Assembly (NCBI GenBank): GCA_031276675.1
Contig: JAISMO010000116.1
Coordinates: forward strand, 1-44,666
From: Tannerella sp.
GTDB taxonomy: Bacteria > Bacteroidota > Bacteroidia > Bacteroidales > Tannerellaceae
Direction of reading: 5' to 3'
Length of the DNA: 44,666 nt
The position numbers and the translations under genes are program-made. The notes under the pieces are model-generated. The model was not told where the DNA came from, did not search any database, and saw nothing but the letters and a program-made list of their open reading frames with translations. Every line of letters begins with the position of its first letter. Position 1 is the first letter of the stretch. Shown here piece by piece: positions 33,613 to 42,229 of this stretch.

Positions 33613-34605
33613 TCATTTCAGCAGCATGGTCGACAGCCCTTCGGAATGTTTGACCTGAAACAGGCTGTCCGGAGTGGAAAAGATGAAATAGTATTCAACG
33701 CCGGGCAACAGGTCCATCATCTGCATGGCTTTTTCCACTCCCATCGACATGCAGGCCGTGGCATACGCATCGGCCGTCATGCAGTCGGATGCCACAATGG
33801 TTGCACTGAGGATGGACTGTTCGGACGGATAGCCGGTTCGCGGGTCGATGATATGTGCATACCGTTTCCCGTCTTTCTCGTAAAAATTGCGGTAATTTCC
33901 GGAAGTCGCCAGGCCACATTTGCCGCATAGCTGCACGATTCCGTTCATTTGGGTATTCATACCGCCGGGGTCGTCTTCCGGTTTGCTGATGCCCACGCGC
34001 CAGCAGTGGCCGTTGGGATTGAGACCGTTCACCGCTATTTCGCCGCCAATATCCACCATGTAATTCGCAACGCCTTCCCGTTCCAGCATACCGGCAATGA
34101 CATCGCAGGCAAAGCCTTTCGCTATGGCGGAGAAATTCAGCTTCATCCGCGGGTCATCTTTCACGACATGACTGTTTTCCAGACGGACTTTGCGATAACC
34201 GACAAACGTCAGCAGACTGTCGATCACCGGCTGCGAAACGCTGTCTTTCCGCTCGAACCCGAATCCCCACAGGTTAATCAGCGGGGCTGCCGTCACGTCA
34301 AACATTCCCTCCGAACGCGCCGATACCTCCATTGATCGGTTGAATACGGCGGCAAACCATTCGTCCACCGCCACATCTTCATTGCGGTTGACCTTCGCCA
34401 GCAAGGAATGGGGGTTGAACGGATTCAGAGAAAGATTAAACGCTTGAAACTCCGCGTCAATCCGGTCCGTCAACAGCCGATCCGACTGATATTTGATGTG
34501 GTAACGGGTATGAAACACCGTTCCGCTTTCTTCGTAATAGGGCGCCTCTTGTCTGCACGCCACTCCCAGGCAGCACGCAGACAGGCATAAAATCCATTTT
34601 TTCAT
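33613..34605 (-). CDS. apbE: FAD:protein FMN transferase (ApbE family), lipoprotein
   Basis: 330 residues with a lipoprotein signal (LSACCLGVAC, lipidated Cys about 17). ApbE attaches FMN covalently to Thr/Ser of target flavoproteins such as NqrB/C and RnfD/G, on the periplasmic side. Family features include FSAIAKGFACDVIAGMLE, YMVDIGGEIAVNG and the late HIIDPRTGYP motif, followed by TIVASDCMTADAYATACM with the metal-binding Asp. Length is normal. No flavinylated target is adjacent. It is convergent with the glycosyltransferase gene. Confidence 0.94.
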   Translation of the reverse strand: MKKWILCLSACCLGVACRQEAPYYEESGTVFHTRYHIKYQSDRLLTDRIDAEFQAFNLSLNPFNPHSLLAKVNRNEDVAVDEWFAAVFNRSMEVSARSEGMFDVTAAPLINLWGFGFERKDSVSQPVIDSLLTFVGYRKVRLENSHVVKDDPRMKLNFSAIAKGFACDVIAGMLEREGVANYMVDIGGEIAVNGLNPNGHCWRVGISKPEDDPGGMNTQMNGIVQLCGKCGLATSGNYRNFYEKDGKRYAHIIDPRTGYPSEQSILSATIVASDCMTADAYATACMSMGVEKAMQMMDLLPGVEYYFIFSTPDSLFQVKHSEGLSTMLLK

Positions 34606-34628
34606 CTGTGTTTCCAGTTATAACGCTG

Positions 34629-34636
34629 CAAAAATA
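34629..34636 (-). promoter_or_regulatory. -7 promoter of apbE
   Basis: CAAAAATA on the plus strand is TATTTTTG on the minus strand, 24 bp upstream of the apbE start; it matches TAnnTTTG. Confidence 0.55.
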
Positions 34637-34645
34637 GTCATTCAA

Positions 34646-34993
34646 TTAAGAATTGAGAGTGAAGGGCGGAGTTGCAAATGGGGAAAACGGGGGTTGCAAA
34701 CTCTCTTCATAAAACATTCCGTGGCAACGCAGACAGTTCCGGAAAGGCTTTTCCTTTGCATTGTGAGCGCTGTTCATAACTATGAAACGGATCACCCCTG
34801 CTTGCGTAGCCCCCGGATCCTGATCGGCGGGTATCATCTGTTCGCACAGGGCCATCAGGCAGTCGGCTTCAGCCTCTGTAAAAACCCGATAACCGGATGC
34901 CGGCAAAGATGAACATGCAGGTAACAGCATCACACTGCCGTATGCCAAACCTGCCGCTTTGATAAATTCTCTTCTACTGTATTGTCTGATCAT
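34646..34993 (-). pseudogene. Gluconate 2-dehydrogenase subunit 3 family, truncated/frameshifted
   Basis: The N-terminus is a twin-arginine-type signal with lipoprotein-like Cys (SRREFIKAAGLAYGSVMLLPAC), then FTEAEADCLMALCEQMIPAD and GATQAGVIRFI, characteristic of the Gluc_2-dh3 family (small subunit of GMC-type membrane dehydrogenases, usually about 180-200 residues). After GVIRFI the frame turns into unrelated sequence and stops at 115 residues. A neighbouring frame continues with DPFHSYEQRS and KAFPELSAL, which looks more like the missing family sequence, so a small deletion or frameshift is likely. The large flavoprotein partner is absent. I regard it as decayed. Confidence 0.6.
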
Positions 34994-35130
34994 ATCTATA
35001 CGATAATATGGTTTAATTTTCCGGGGCGCCTTCCGTTTTCAGGCCCCCTTTTCCCTTGCCGTCCACGCCCCACTTTCGTCAAAAAGCTGTAAATCAGCAG
35101 CAAATAACTTATGAAAGGCCTCTAAATCAG

Positions 35131-35330
35131 ATCTAATCCCGCCAGATTAAATCTAATTTCGCCAGATTAAATCTAATCTCGCCAAAACAAATCTAATTTC
35201 ACGGGAACAAATCTAATCTCGCCAAAACAGATCTAATTTCACGGAAACAAATCTAATTTCGCCGAAACAAATCTAATCTCACGGGAACAAATCTAATCTC
35301 GCCGGAACAAATCTAATTTCACGGGAAAAT
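35131..35330. repeat. 20-bp tandem array, ten units
   Basis: ATCTAAT recurs exactly every 20 bp at 35131, 35151, 35171 and so on to 35311. Units alternate irregularly between endings TCGCC and TCACGGG, with a spacer of AAACA, GAACA or AGATTA. Only substitutions separate the copies. It lies between the divergent truncated dehydrogenase gene and the aldo/keto reductase gene. The rest of the 34994-35721 gap has no convincing gene. Confidence 0.92.
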
Positions 35331-35687
35331 AGAAGGTATGGCGGGCGGATGTCGGCGTCGTCCGGCTTCCGTTTTTTATCCGGGACCTCAAAGAACTTTT
35401 TCGACGGAGACAAAGATACCATGTTTTTAGAGATTTCGACGGCATGAATCATCCACCGTAAACAGGGATGCCGCGCAGGATGAGCCGTTATTTTTTATCC
35501 GACTTCCTTTTTGCGCCCTTCGGAAGACCCGGCCGGGCCGGCAGGAATCCGATGTACACGGCCCGCAGTTTGGGTAAGCCAGGCCGTATAGGTTTCCACA
35601 TCTTTTCGAATGGCCGGATACATGTGCCTGACCGGCCCGGGCAAAAAAGAATCGCGCGGTCGGCAAGCCTTTTTCGGTCACAAGTCT

Positions 35688-35695
35688 TATCTTTG
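35688..35695 (+). promoter_or_regulatory. -7 promoter of the aldo/keto reductase gene
   Basis: TATCTTTG lies 26 bp upstream of the ATG at 35722 and matches TAnnTTTG. Confidence 0.55.
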
Positions 35696-35721
35696 TTTCG
35701 AAATAACTAATCAGCATAAAG

Positions 35722-36657
35722 ATGAAAAATATCAGGATTTCAACAACGGGCATCACTGCCTCCAACCTTGTCATGGGATGCATGAGACTGAAAACCTTAT
35801 CGGTTTCGGAAGTGAGAGCGCTGCTGCACAAGGCGCTGGATGAGGGCGTCAATTTCTTTGACCATGCCGATATATACGGCGACGGCCTCTGCGAAACGCG
35901 CTTTGCAGAGGCCCTGCCGGTTACGTCTTCCATCCGCGGGAAAATCTTTCTCCAGAGCAAATGCGGCATCCGCAGGGGCGGTATCGGCAAGGGCGTTTTC
36001 TTTGACTTCTCGAGGGAGCATATACTGGAATCGGTCGACGGGATACTGGGACGGTTGAAAACGGACTACCTGGACTTCCTGCTGCTGCACCGTCCGGACA
36101 CGCTGATGGAACCGGAAGAAGTGGCCGGGGCATTCACCGCCCTGCAGGGCGCGGGGAAGGTCTGTTACTTTGGCGTCTCCAACTTCAACCCGATGCAAAT
36201 CGAACTGCTGCAGAAGTATGTGCCGCAGAAACTGTTCATCAATCAGTTGCAGCTCAGCATTGCGCATACGCCCATGATCGACAGCGGACTGACCGTCAAC
36301 ATGCATCTCGACCAGAGCGTCAACCGCGAGGGCGGGATTCTGGAATACTGCCGCCTGCACGACATTACGATTCAGGCCTGGTCGCCTTTCCAGAAGGGCT
36401 TTTTTGAAGGGCCGTTTCTCGGCGATCCCAACTACGGGGAACTGAACGGGGTCATCCGTCAGATGGCCGACCGGTATGGCGTGACCGATTCGGCCGTCGC
36501 CACAGGATGGATTACGCGCCACCCGGCCCGGATACAGGTCATTCTTGGAACGACCAACCTGCAGCGGCTCGCCGACAGTTGCCGGGGTTCCGACCTGCCG
36601 CTCACGCGCCGGGAATGGTATGACATCTACAAAGCGGCCGGCAACACCGTTCCGTAA
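35722..36657 (+). CDS. Aldo/keto reductase (YdhF-like)
   Basis: A 311-residue soluble NADPH-dependent oxidoreductase with TIM-barrel fold. The catalytic tetrad is recognisable: Asp and Tyr in FFDHADIYGDG (about residues 45-55), Lys in FLQSKCGI and His in LLLHRPDTL. The C-terminal nucleotide-binding part is RIQVILGTTNLQRL. The HRPD motif and length fit the YdhF subgroup. Substrate unknown. It is monocistronic with its own promoter. Confidence 0.93.
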   Translation: MKNIRISTTGITASNLVMGCMRLKTLSVSEVRALLHKALDEGVNFFDHADIYGDGLCETRFAEALPVTSSIRGKIFLQSKCGIRRGGIGKGVFFDFSREHILESVDGILGRLKTDYLDFLLLHRPDTLMEPEEVAGAFTALQGAGKVCYFGVSNFNPMQIELLQKYVPQKLFINQLQLSIAHTPMIDSGLTVNMHLDQSVNREGGILEYCRLHDITIQAWSPFQKGFFEGPFLGDPNYGELNGVIRQMADRYGVTDSAVATGWITRHPARIQVILGTTNLQRLADSCRGSDLPLTRREWYDIYKAAGNTVP

Positions 36658-36790
36658 ACGGAATCCTGCCGGCGATACGGCAGAGCACTGCCCGCTGCCC
36701 GGCCTCGACAGGATTTCGGATTACACACTCGGACGGAGTGGCAGTATGGATGATAAAAGCCTCTATTCCTGCTAAAAAAGCGGATTTCTC

Positions 36791-36905
36791 AGGCAAAAAA
36801 ACACGTATTGTCAGCGCGATAATGCGTATTATCGGAGCAATAACACGTATTGTTCAGGTAAAAATACGTGTTATCCGGCCGAAAATACGTCTTGTTGAAG
36901 CAAAA
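36791..36905. repeat. 21-bp tandem array, five units
   Basis: CGTRTT-type cores are spaced exactly 21 bp at 36804, 36825, 36846, 36867 and 36888. Units are near-palindromic, for example CGATAATGC-GTATTATCG and AACACGTATTGTT. It lies between the convergent aldo/keto reductase and outer-membrane-like genes and fills most of that 307-bp gap. Confidence 0.88.
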
Positions 36906-36963
36906 ACAGGATGCTTTATTGAGAATTGAGAGTGCATGGCGGAGTGCAGACTCAACGCTCCTC

Positions 36964-37830
36964 TTAAAAACGGCGAATATAGGCTACGGAATACGTATTG
37001 AACAGATAATCTTTCATGCCGTGCAGAAAGCGGAGGGAAAGGATATTTTTTCTGTACTCGCAGTTTAACTTGCAGCGAAGCGCGACGGCGTGATCACCCA
37101 GGTTCCGGTAGCCGTCGAAACCGGAATAATCGCAGGTAAGCAATACATTCCTGTATCCCGCGCCGAGTCCGACGCCATACAGCGCAGCGTCGTTCTGGCG
37201 GTGTACGGGATCATTGGTCATCCAGCAGTAAAAGCCGGCCATTCCCTGTACGCGGAGAAAGGCCAAACGGTCTGCGCTGCGGAGCAAATCCCGGCCGGCC
37301 GTCAAATCAAACCAGTATGTGGCGGCATCCGTATAGCGCGCATCGCACAAACGCCCGCCGCTGGCTGTTTTCAGATGACTGCCGAGCATAAGGTCGCACC
37401 ATTTGTCGCTTTTCAAAACCTGATAAAACGAACTGATGATGACATCGCCGTAGCATGGGATGGGAGGGCGGTTTTCAACGGCATGACGCTCTTCTTTCGT
37501 CTCGTCCGTGGTCACATAGTCCTCCCGTATGACCCCGCTGACTTCCAGTCCGGCACGCCCCCCGGCAACCGGCATGAAGAACCGGGCATAGACATCTTTC
37601 GTCCGGTCTCCCGCAGCCACATGATAATCGCCTCTCAGTTCTGTTTCGCAGCGCTCCGCCACTTTGCCGCTGTGAAGTTCAGGCAGCGGAAATGCATTCG
37701 GACCGAAATAGCGCGGAGCATAAATCAACAGCCTGGTTTGTTCGCGCCAGTCGTCGAATTGAGCCTGCGTCCGGGGAAAACAACAAAAAATACCGATGAA
37801 AACAATTCCCGTTCTAAGAAAATGTGTCAT
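36964..37830 (-). CDS. Putative outer-membrane beta-barrel protein, unknown function
   Basis: 288 residues with a signal peptide (MTHFLRTGIVFIGIFCCFPRTQAQ). The mature part has alternating aromatic/hydrophobic strands separated by polar turns (DVYARFFMPVAGGRAGLEVSG, DRLAFLRVQGMAGFYCWM, HAVALRCKLNCEYRKNILSL) and a terminal Phe (SVAYIRRF), as expected of an outer-membrane barrel. I do not recognise the family. Several cysteines in the barrel part are unusual. It is divergent from the ThuA gene with overlapping promoters. Confidence 0.75.
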   Translation of the reverse strand: MTHFLRTGIVFIGIFCCFPRTQAQFDDWREQTRLLIYAPRYFGPNAFPLPELHSGKVAERCETELRGDYHVAAGDRTKDVYARFFMPVAGGRAGLEVSGVIREDYVTTDETKEERHAVENRPPIPCYGDVIISSFYQVLKSDKWCDLMLGSHLKTASGGRLCDARYTDAATYWFDLTAGRDLLRSADRLAFLRVQGMAGFYCWMTNDPVHRQNDAALYGVGLGAGYRNVLLTCDYSGFDGYRNLGDHAVALRCKLNCEYRKNILSLRFLHGMKDYLFNTYSVAYIRRF

Positions 37831-37849
37831 TTTTTCAACTTTAGGAAAG

Positions 37850-37857
37850 CAAAGTTA
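37850..37857 (-). promoter_or_regulatory. -7 promoter of the outer-membrane-like gene
   Basis: CAAAGTTA on the plus strand is TAACTTTG on the minus strand, 20 bp upstream of the start at 37830. Confidence 0.55.
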
Positions 37858-37878
37858 TCGCTTTTTGATAGAATGTTG

Positions 37879-37886
37879 TATTTTTG
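37879..37886 (+). promoter_or_regulatory. -7 promoter of the ThuA-domain gene
   Basis: TATTTTTG lies 22 bp upstream of the ATG at 37909. It is only about 20 bp from the divergent -7 motif, so the two promoters may compete. Confidence 0.5.
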
Positions 37887-37908
37887 CCCGAAATAGAATC
37901 AGTTATTT

Positions 37909-38826
37909 ATGAAAAAAACAGTATTGGCAAGTATGCTGTCTGTCTGTGTCGCCGCATTTTTTGCGTGCACCTCTTGCGGCAGGCAGCCTTTGAAGGCGCT
38001 GATCGTCACCGGACAAAACAATCACAACTGGCAGGTCAGCCATGTGGCATTTAAACAGATGCTGGAAAATGCAGGACTTTTTACCGTCGATTTTGCCGTT
38101 TCGCCGGGGAAAGGTGAAGACATGTCCGGTTTTGTACCTGATTTTACCTCCTATGATTTGCTGTTGCTTGATTACAACGGCGACCGCTGGCCGGAAGAGA
38201 CCGATCGGCGGCTGCTTGAATATGCGGAAAACGGCGGCGGAATCATTGTCTATCATGCAGCCGACAATGCCTTTTCCCAATGGGCGGAATACAATCAAAT
38301 CTGTGCACTGGGCGGCTGGGAAAACCGTGATGAAAAATCGGGACCGTATGTGTACTGGAAAGACGGTCGGCTGGTGAAAGACACTTCGCCCGGCCCCGGA
38401 GGTTCGCACGGGAAACAGCATGAGTACAGGCTGAACGGACGTGACAGGGAACATCCCGTGACCAAAGGCTTGCCGGCACAATGGCTTCATGCACAGGACG
38501 AACTGTATGACCGGATGCGGGGGCCGGGTAACATTGGCGCCCTGCTCTACACCGCTTATTCCGATACGGCCACTCGCGGGTCGGGACGCGAAGAGCCGTT
38601 GGTTTTTACCGTAGACTACGGCAAAGCGCGCATTTTTCATCTCATGCTCGGACATGCGGGGGCTTCGCTCGAAGACAATACGGCCATGCAGTGCGCCGGT
38701 TTTCAGACGCTGTTGCTTCGCGGCGCCGAGTGGGCGGCTACGGGTAAAGTGACGCAACCCGTACCGGCCGATTTTCCGACGGCAACGCAGGTGTCTCTGC
38801 GAAAAGAGTACAGGGAAAAGAAATAG
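37909..38826 (+). CDS. ThuA-domain lipoprotein
   Basis: 305 residues with a lipoprotein-like signal (AAFFACTSCG). The remainder is a ThuA (trehalose-utilisation, class I glutamine amidotransferase-like) domain: KALIVTGQNNHNW, YDLLLLDYNGDRW, GGGIIVYHAADNAF with the nucleophile-elbow-like region, HPVTKGL and RIFHLMLGHA near the end. ThuA domains are common in Bacteroidota sugar loci, and some link to 3-keto-sugar metabolism; the reaction here is not certain. Length is normal. Monocistronic. Confidence 0.92.
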   Translation: MKKTVLASMLSVCVAAFFACTSCGRQPLKALIVTGQNNHNWQVSHVAFKQMLENAGLFTVDFAVSPGKGEDMSGFVPDFTSYDLLLLDYNGDRWPEETDRRLLEYAENGGGIIVYHAADNAFSQWAEYNQICALGGWENRDEKSGPYVYWKDGRLVKDTSPGPGGSHGKQHEYRLNGRDREHPVTKGLPAQWLHAQDELYDRMRGPGNIGALLYTAYSDTATRGSGREEPLVFTVDYGKARIFHLMLGHAGASLEDNTAMQCAGFQTLLLRGAEWAATGKVTQPVPADFPTATQVSLRKEYREKK

Positions 38827-38834
38827 ACCGCAGC

Positions 38835-39163
38835 ATGCAGGTTTTGACTGATGTTTTTTCCAGCACCAGCCGTCCGGATAAATCGTGTTAAGGTATTGAT
38901 CAAGACCGGCTTTTTTCAGGCGGAAAACGCCGACTGCCGTATTGCCCCACATGTCATCGGCGACGAGGGCGGTTCCGGTGTTGAGCGGTTCCCAAGTCCA
39001 CATTTTTTTGTTTCCTGACGAAAAGCCCGACATCTTCATTTTGGTCTTTTCTTCGGAAGTTTGGCGAAATGGGGAAGACTTACGTTTGTCTGTTCGATTT
39101 CCTGACGGGTCACAGTTGATCGCCCGAATTTTTAACGGTCAGGCTGACAGTCAGATTTCCGGC
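38835..39163 (-). pseudogene. Possible gene remnants between thuA-like and DUF4832 genes
   Basis: Two minus-strand stretches look protein-like but are in different frames and too short: GNLTVSLTVKNSGDQL (39113-39163, like a fibronectin-type segment) and MWTWEPLNTGTALVADDMW continuing to YLNTIYPDGWCWKKHQ (38850-39006). They may be leftovers of a gene decayed after the DUF4832 gene arrived. I do not recognise the family, and the plus strand also has an open frame here, so confidence is low. Confidence 0.3.
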
Positions 39164-39174
39164 AACATGGATAT

Positions 39175-40611
39175 TTATTCATCCGATGATTGTTTTTCGA
39201 AATACAGGCGACCCGGATAAGGCGTTGCCTGATTATTGTTATTGCTTTGTACGTGAATGGTTACCTGCAAATTATTGTATCCGGTTTGGGCTTCCCAGAC
39301 ATTTTCATTGGCGAAGCGGATTGCGTAATCGGGATTTGCCTGTAAGGTTTCCGCCTTATCGGGCAAATTCAAATAGAGCGCATATTCTCCGGTCGCTATT
39401 TGGGCGGGGATACCGATGTTGACGTCGATGCAGGTTTCGATACCGGGTTTCCAGAGGCGCGGCTCTATTTCCAGGGTGGCTTTATAAAGTTCGTGAGAAT
39501 CCGTATTTTTAAGGATCAATTCCACCGGTCGTTCGTTGTAGAGGGAAGCAAATCCCACGTTTTTTAAGACCATACGGGCGGTAAAAGCGCTCGCGGGATA
39601 AACATCGGTCGTATATTCTCCCGAAATGAGTTGGAAACGGTAGCCTAATTCTTTAATTATTTGATCCATATATCCGTTTTCAATCCATAAGTTATTCACA
39701 TTCCGGTAGTAGTCTTCGTTCAGGAAGCTGAAGCGCAAGCGGCGCATTTCGTTATACGCTTTCAGGCCGTCGGCCGGGGCGATTCCGTTGGGAGGACAGG
39801 TTTCTCCGCCGATGGGAACATATAAACAGTCTTTGTTCAGGTAATTTTTATCGGCTTCTATGTCCTGATAAGTTCCATAATCGGTGGCGCTTGCCAGAAA
39901 GCAATCGTTGTGGTGTCCTATCCGGGCGATATTCCGGGCGCTGAAGGCTTCTTCTTCTTTTAACGGCGTTGCCCGTTGCACAAATTCTTTTTTATACTCC
40001 GGCGTTCGCACTTGCACCATGCGGTTTTCCGGCAAAGCTTCCAAAATTTTGTTCAGCACGGTATAGCGATTTCCGGAGGTATTCAGTCCGTGGGTCGTGT
40101 AATACCATTCGCCCCAAGAACCGATAAAACCGGCTTGCATCACGGCGATAACATCGGCGTTTTTCTGCAAACAGGGTTTTAGCTGGTCTAAATGCTGCAA
40201 GATGGTGTTGAGCGGCGCATCCGGTTCGTCGATATCGCTGGAATAGGCGAAACGCACAATACATTTCATTCCCGCTTTCCGGATCGTGGCCATGTCTTTG
40301 TCGAAATCGTCCAAGGCTTTTTGCGATAACGGATCATTCCGGAAATTCTTCAAATAGAAATAGCGGAAGAGCAGGGAAATATTGTTTTGGCGATAAGCGC
40401 TCAACGTGCTTTCGGTGAGCAGACCGGCGCCGGTTCCCAGATTGCAATTCGAAGATTTGTAAAACCCTCTTTCCGGATTGGGGAATTTGTCGTCATTCGC
40501 TTTGTATTCAATCGTTTCTCTTTTCTGTACGGTGTTTTTGACGGGTTTTGACGCACAGGCTGTTAAAAGGATTCCTCCTGCAATCAGGCTTATTAAAAAG
40601 TTTGTTTTCAT
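39175..40611 (-). CDS. DUF4874/DUF4832 lipoprotein
   Basis: 478 residues from ATG 40611 (MKTNFLISLIAGGILLTAC, lipidated Cys about 19); the frame extends upstream to 40695 but those codons overlap the neighbouring gene and precede the signal. Residues about 40-215 fit DUF4874 (NPERGFYKSS, IVRFAYSSDI, GSWGEWYYTTHG) and the rest DUF4832 (GGETCPPNG, RLRFSFLNEDYY). The pattern resembles a TIM-barrel glycosidase-like enzyme plus beta domain; catalytic activity is unproven. It begins 14 bp after the SDR gene. It is visibly AT-richer, with different codon choice from its neighbours, suggesting transfer. Confidence 0.88.
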   Translation of the reverse strand: MKTNFLISLIAGGILLTACASKPVKNTVQKRETIEYKANDDKFPNPERGFYKSSNCNLGTGAGLLTESTLSAYRQNNISLLFRYFYLKNFRNDPLSQKALDDFDKDMATIRKAGMKCIVRFAYSSDIDEPDAPLNTILQHLDQLKPCLQKNADVIAVMQAGFIGSWGEWYYTTHGLNTSGNRYTVLNKILEALPENRMVQVRTPEYKKEFVQRATPLKEEEAFSARNIARIGHHNDCFLASATDYGTYQDIEADKNYLNKDCLYVPIGGETCPPNGIAPADGLKAYNEMRRLRFSFLNEDYYRNVNNLWIENGYMDQIIKELGYRFQLISGEYTTDVYPASAFTARMVLKNVGFASLYNERPVELILKNTDSHELYKATLEIEPRLWKPGIETCIDVNIGIPAQIATGEYALYLNLPDKAETLQANPDYAIRFANENVWEAQTGYNNLQVTIHVQSNNNNQATPYPGRLYFEKQSSDE

Positions 40612-40625
40612 TGTGTTTTTCTTTT

Positions 40626-41363
40626 TTATTGATTCTTTAGTCTGATCCGTTCCCACAGCCACAGGGGAATCAGCCGCCAGACAAACACCAGACACGCATA
40701 ACGCCAGTCAATGACGGCTATGCGCCGACGCCGGTTCAGCGCCCGGACGATCTGCGCCGCTACACGTTCGGGCTTCATCAGCATCGGATACCGCATCGTC
40801 CCGTTCCCGTCCAGGATGGCCGTATCCACGAACCCCGGACGGATATCGGTGAAATGAATATTCAACTTCCGGTTGTGTGCCAGCTGCGCCAGCCCCTCTA
40901 TGTAGATGTTCTGGAAGCGTTTGGTTGCCGAATAGGCCGGCGCCGAACCGATGCCTCTGGTCCCGGCCACCGAACTGATCACGGCCAGATGGCCGCCCTG
41001 ATGTTCCCGGAAATAAAGAAAAGCCGCCGTCACCATGCGGACGAATCCCGATGCATTGGTTTCGACGGTACGCAATTCGATTTCAGGCTGCAATTCCGGA
41101 TTCACCCAGCCGACGCCGGAAGAGAGGAAAAACAAATCCATCCCGCCGGTTTGTGCAATCAGCCGGCGCAGCTGTTCCGGCGCGTCTTCCCGCGTAACGT
41201 CCAGCGTCTGAATCGACACACGTTCGGGAGACAGGGCCTGTAAGGTTGTCAGTTCCTGTTCCCGCCGGCCCGCCACACCGATTTGCCAGCCTTCCGCCAG
41301 CAGTTTTTTTGCCACTTCCCGTCCGATACCCGACGTTGCTCCAATAATAATTGCCCGTTTCAT
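40626..41363 (-). CDS. Short-chain dehydrogenase/reductase
   Basis: 245 residues from ATG 41363 (MKRAIIIGATSGIGREVAKKL); an upstream in-frame ATG at 41396 lies within the promoter and is rejected. The NAD(P)-binding motif is GATSGIG. The catalytic motifs are Ser in VISSVAGTRG and YSATK (Tyr and Lys), followed by IRPGFVDT. The C-terminal hydrophobic stretch (AVIDWRYACLVFVWRLIPLW) could attach to the membrane. Substrate unknown. First gene of a probable operon with the DUF4832 lipoprotein. Confidence 0.92.
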   Translation of the reverse strand: MKRAIIIGATSGIGREVAKKLLAEGWQIGVAGRREQELTTLQALSPERVSIQTLDVTREDAPEQLRRLIAQTGGMDLFFLSSGVGWVNPELQPEIELRTVETNASGFVRMVTAAFLYFREHQGGHLAVISSVAGTRGIGSAPAYSATKRFQNIYIEGLAQLAHNRKLNIHFTDIRPGFVDTAILDGNGTMRYPMLMKPERVAAQIVRALNRRRRIAVIDWRYACLVFVWRLIPLWLWERIRLKNQ

Positions 41364-41393
41364 AAAAAGTTCCCGTTTAATTTGTTTGAGGAG

Positions 41394-41401
41394 CAAAGAT
41401 A
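41394..41401 (-). promoter_or_regulatory. -7 promoter of the SDR gene
   Basis: CAAAGATA on the plus strand is TATCTTTG on the minus strand, about 31 bp upstream of the start at 41363, and overlaps the alternative ATG. Confidence 0.55.
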
Positions 41402-41445
41402 TGGAAATTCAAGGATACAAAACAGGGTTCCGGTTGAGTCCCGAA

Positions 41446-42078
41446 TCATTTCCGTCCGAAATCGGCCGGTATTTCGCCCCATGCCCGGGTATCCCATTTG
41501 AGAATCTGTGTTTCCCAGGTATTCTCCCGCAGCCATTTTTCGGCCCGTTCGATCAGATCGAAGACGGGAACATTGGCCGCCGTCCGTGTGAGTTTGGTAC
41601 GGCATTTCTTCATCCCTATCCACAGGATGGCGTTCCGGCTGTCGGAATAGAGCGGCAGCGGGAGATGGTCCCGTTTCATCAGCGCCAGCCCGTGCACAAG
41701 CGCCAGAAATTCCCCGACATTGTTTGTCCCCTGTCTGAGCGGCCCCACATGAAACCATTCCTTTCCGGAGGCCACATGGACGCCCCGGTATTCCATGTCG
41801 CCCGGATTGCCGCTGCAAGCCGCATCCACGGCCAGACTCTCGCGAATGAACGGGAGCGCGCAGGGGAAAACCTCCCGAACGGACGGCGAAGAGGGTTTCG
41901 CAACCTCTCCGAAGGACTGCCGACCGGTTTCATAGGCAATGCGAGCGGCCTCGCCGGAGTCGAACGACCGGTAGCTGGCCCCCGGATAGCCCGCTATCTG
42001 CAACCTGCACTCTTCCCAGGAGGCATAAATGCCCGGCCGGACGCCTTCCCAAACCACGTAATATTTTTTCTTTGCCAT
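41446..42078 (-). CDS. Ribonuclease H with N-terminal viroplasmin-like domain
   Basis: About 210 residues from ATG 42078 (MAKKKYYVVWEGVRPGIY), supported by the -7 motif just upstream. Residues 4-45 are the caulimovirus viroplasmin/RNase H1 hybrid-binding domain (YYVVWEGVRPGIYASWEEC) that grips RNA/DNA hybrids. Residues about 75-205 are RNase HI with the acidic residues in AVDAACSGNPG, NNVGEFLALVHGL and YSDSRNAILW, and a final Asp in WGEIPADFGRK. It degrades RNA in RNA/DNA hybrids, clearing R-loops and primers. Monocistronic. Confidence 0.93.
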   Translation of the reverse strand: MAKKKYYVVWEGVRPGIYASWEECRLQIAGYPGASYRSFDSGEAARIAYETGRQSFGEVAKPSSPSVREVFPCALPFIRESLAVDAACSGNPGDMEYRGVHVASGKEWFHVGPLRQGTNNVGEFLALVHGLALMKRDHLPLPLYSDSRNAILWIGMKKCRTKLTRTAANVPVFDLIERAEKWLRENTWETQILKWDTRAWGEIPADFGRK

Positions 42079-42095
42079 ACCATTGTTTTCTCCTG

Positions 42096-42103
42096 CAAAA
42101 GTA
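42096..42103 (-). promoter_or_regulatory. -7 promoter of the RNase H gene
   Basis: CAAAAGTA on the plus strand is TACTTTTG on the minus strand. Transcription from here would start near 42090, excluding upstream start codons and fixing ATG 42078. Confidence 0.55.
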
Positions 42104-42160
42104 GTCACAATCTCCCTCCCGCACAAAGCATAAATATTCCAAAAAAAGCGTGCGCAGCGA

Positions 42161-42190
42161 TTGCCGGAACGGAGAATCCTTCTACTTTTG
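42161..42190 (+). promoter_or_regulatory. Promoter of the fucose permease gene
   Basis: TTG at 42161 and TACTTTTG at 42183-42190 with 19 bp between, a good -33/-7 pair; the ATG follows at 42230. Confidence 0.6.
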
Positions 42191-42229
42191 CCGGCAAATG
42201 TTTAAACGTATCTGTTTGATAAATAAGAA

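Noticed and set aside
35427-35990. A minus-strand frame before the aldo/keto reductase gene
   Set aside because: Overlaps the reductase promoter and start, has no recognisable domain and contains no promoter of its own.
37903-39039. A 378-codon minus-strand frame covering the ThuA-domain gene
   Set aside because: Most of it is antisense to a recognised gene. Only its first part (38850-39039) looks protein-like and is reported as a possible remnant.
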